A DNA stretch of 23,436 nt from Eubacterium sp. (lineage in GTDB: Bacteria; Bacillota; Clostridia; Lachnospirales; Lachnospiraceae), in assembly GCA_003486385.1 (NCBI GenBank), contig DNFT01000036.1:1-23436 (forward strand), read 5' to 3'. Both the position numbers and the translations under genes were made by a program. The notes beneath the pieces are model-generated. The model searched no databases, was not told the DNA's origin, and worked only from the letters and a program-made list of their open reading frames with translations. This document shows, piece after piece, positions 23,320 to 23,436 of the stretch. Each line of letters starts with the position of its first letter. Positions within the stretch are counted from its first letter, which is position 1.

Positions 23320-23434
23320 AGAGCTCTGTTCACACCCTAGCCAGAACCGGCACGGATGCCGGTTCAGAAGCAATGCATACAAGGATGTATGCCTGCTTCG
23401 GTGGCGAACATATAGAACACTTTATCAGAGTTCT
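23320..23434. ncRNA. Possible structured RNA, multi-branched, near window edge
   Basis: Nested pairing encloses about 115 bases. AGAGCTC (23320-23326) pairs with GAGTTCT (23428-23434), and TGTTC (23327-23331) with GAACA (23406-23410). Inside are two arms: a perfect 9-bp hairpin (23344-23352 with 23357-23365) and a two-part arm, GAAGCA/TGCTTC (23367-23372 with 23394-23399) over GCATACA/TGTATGC (23375-23381 with 23386-23392). No coding frame fits. Strand and family are not known. The window ends here, so the element may be longer. Confidence 0.4.
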
Positions 23435-23436
23435 TA

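Noticed and set aside
23281..23436. tRNA or T-box leader
   Set aside because: GGTTC and hairpins are present, but there is no cloverleaf or acceptor end and no T-box GGGTGG-type core.

Overview
The window looks like chromosomal DNA of a gut Lachnospiraceae bacterium (Lachnospira/Agathobacter/Roseburia-like). The evidence is a MAD7/Eubacterium-type Cas12a, a bile salt hydrolase, three chemoreceptors (so a motile organism), a FeoA-FeoB fusion and moderately AT-rich DNA with strong AAGGAGG-type ribosome binding sites. The family assignment is inference from protein resemblance, not from a marker gene.

Layout. Positions 1-6900, all on the minus strand: a GGDEF-domain remnant, two MATE exporters and two methyl-accepting chemotaxis proteins. 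Positions 7121-8095: choloylglycine (bile salt) hydrolase. Positions 8247-14678: a type V-A CRISPR-Cas locus framed by two direct copies of a structured repeat of 350 and 405 bp. Reading leftwards (minus strand) it holds a small crRNA-like RNA gene, cas12a, a cas4 fragment joined to a cas1 fragment, an intact cas2, a leader, and an array of 8 identical 36-nt repeats plus one truncated repeat with 8 spacers. Positions 14684-20013, minus strand: a probable operon of BMP-family lipoprotein, chemoreceptor and FeoA-FeoB. Positions 20582-21643, plus strand: a PfoR-type EIIC membrane protein behind a near-perfect promoter. Positions 21661-23186, minus strand: a DegV protein and a prolyl-tRNA editing deacylase, in intergenic DNA rich in a dispersed repeat and a possible structured RNA.

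The main result is upstream of cas12a. A consensus promoter (14140-14168) drives a short RNA carrying a Cas12a-type repeat hairpin (14085-14107), a guide, and an intrinsic terminator (14037-14068). The first 9 nt of its guide match a site at 14004-14012 that is preceded by a correct TTTA PAM. That site lies just upstream of the cas12a ribosome binding site, over a possible cas12a promoter. This is the architecture expected of a CreR-type autorepressor: Cas12a would be steered to its own control region through a seed match too short for cleavage. The effector keeps all its catalytic residues, but adaptation looks dead because cas4 and cas1 are fused by an internal deletion. The locus may therefore be a frozen, self-regulated immune memory.
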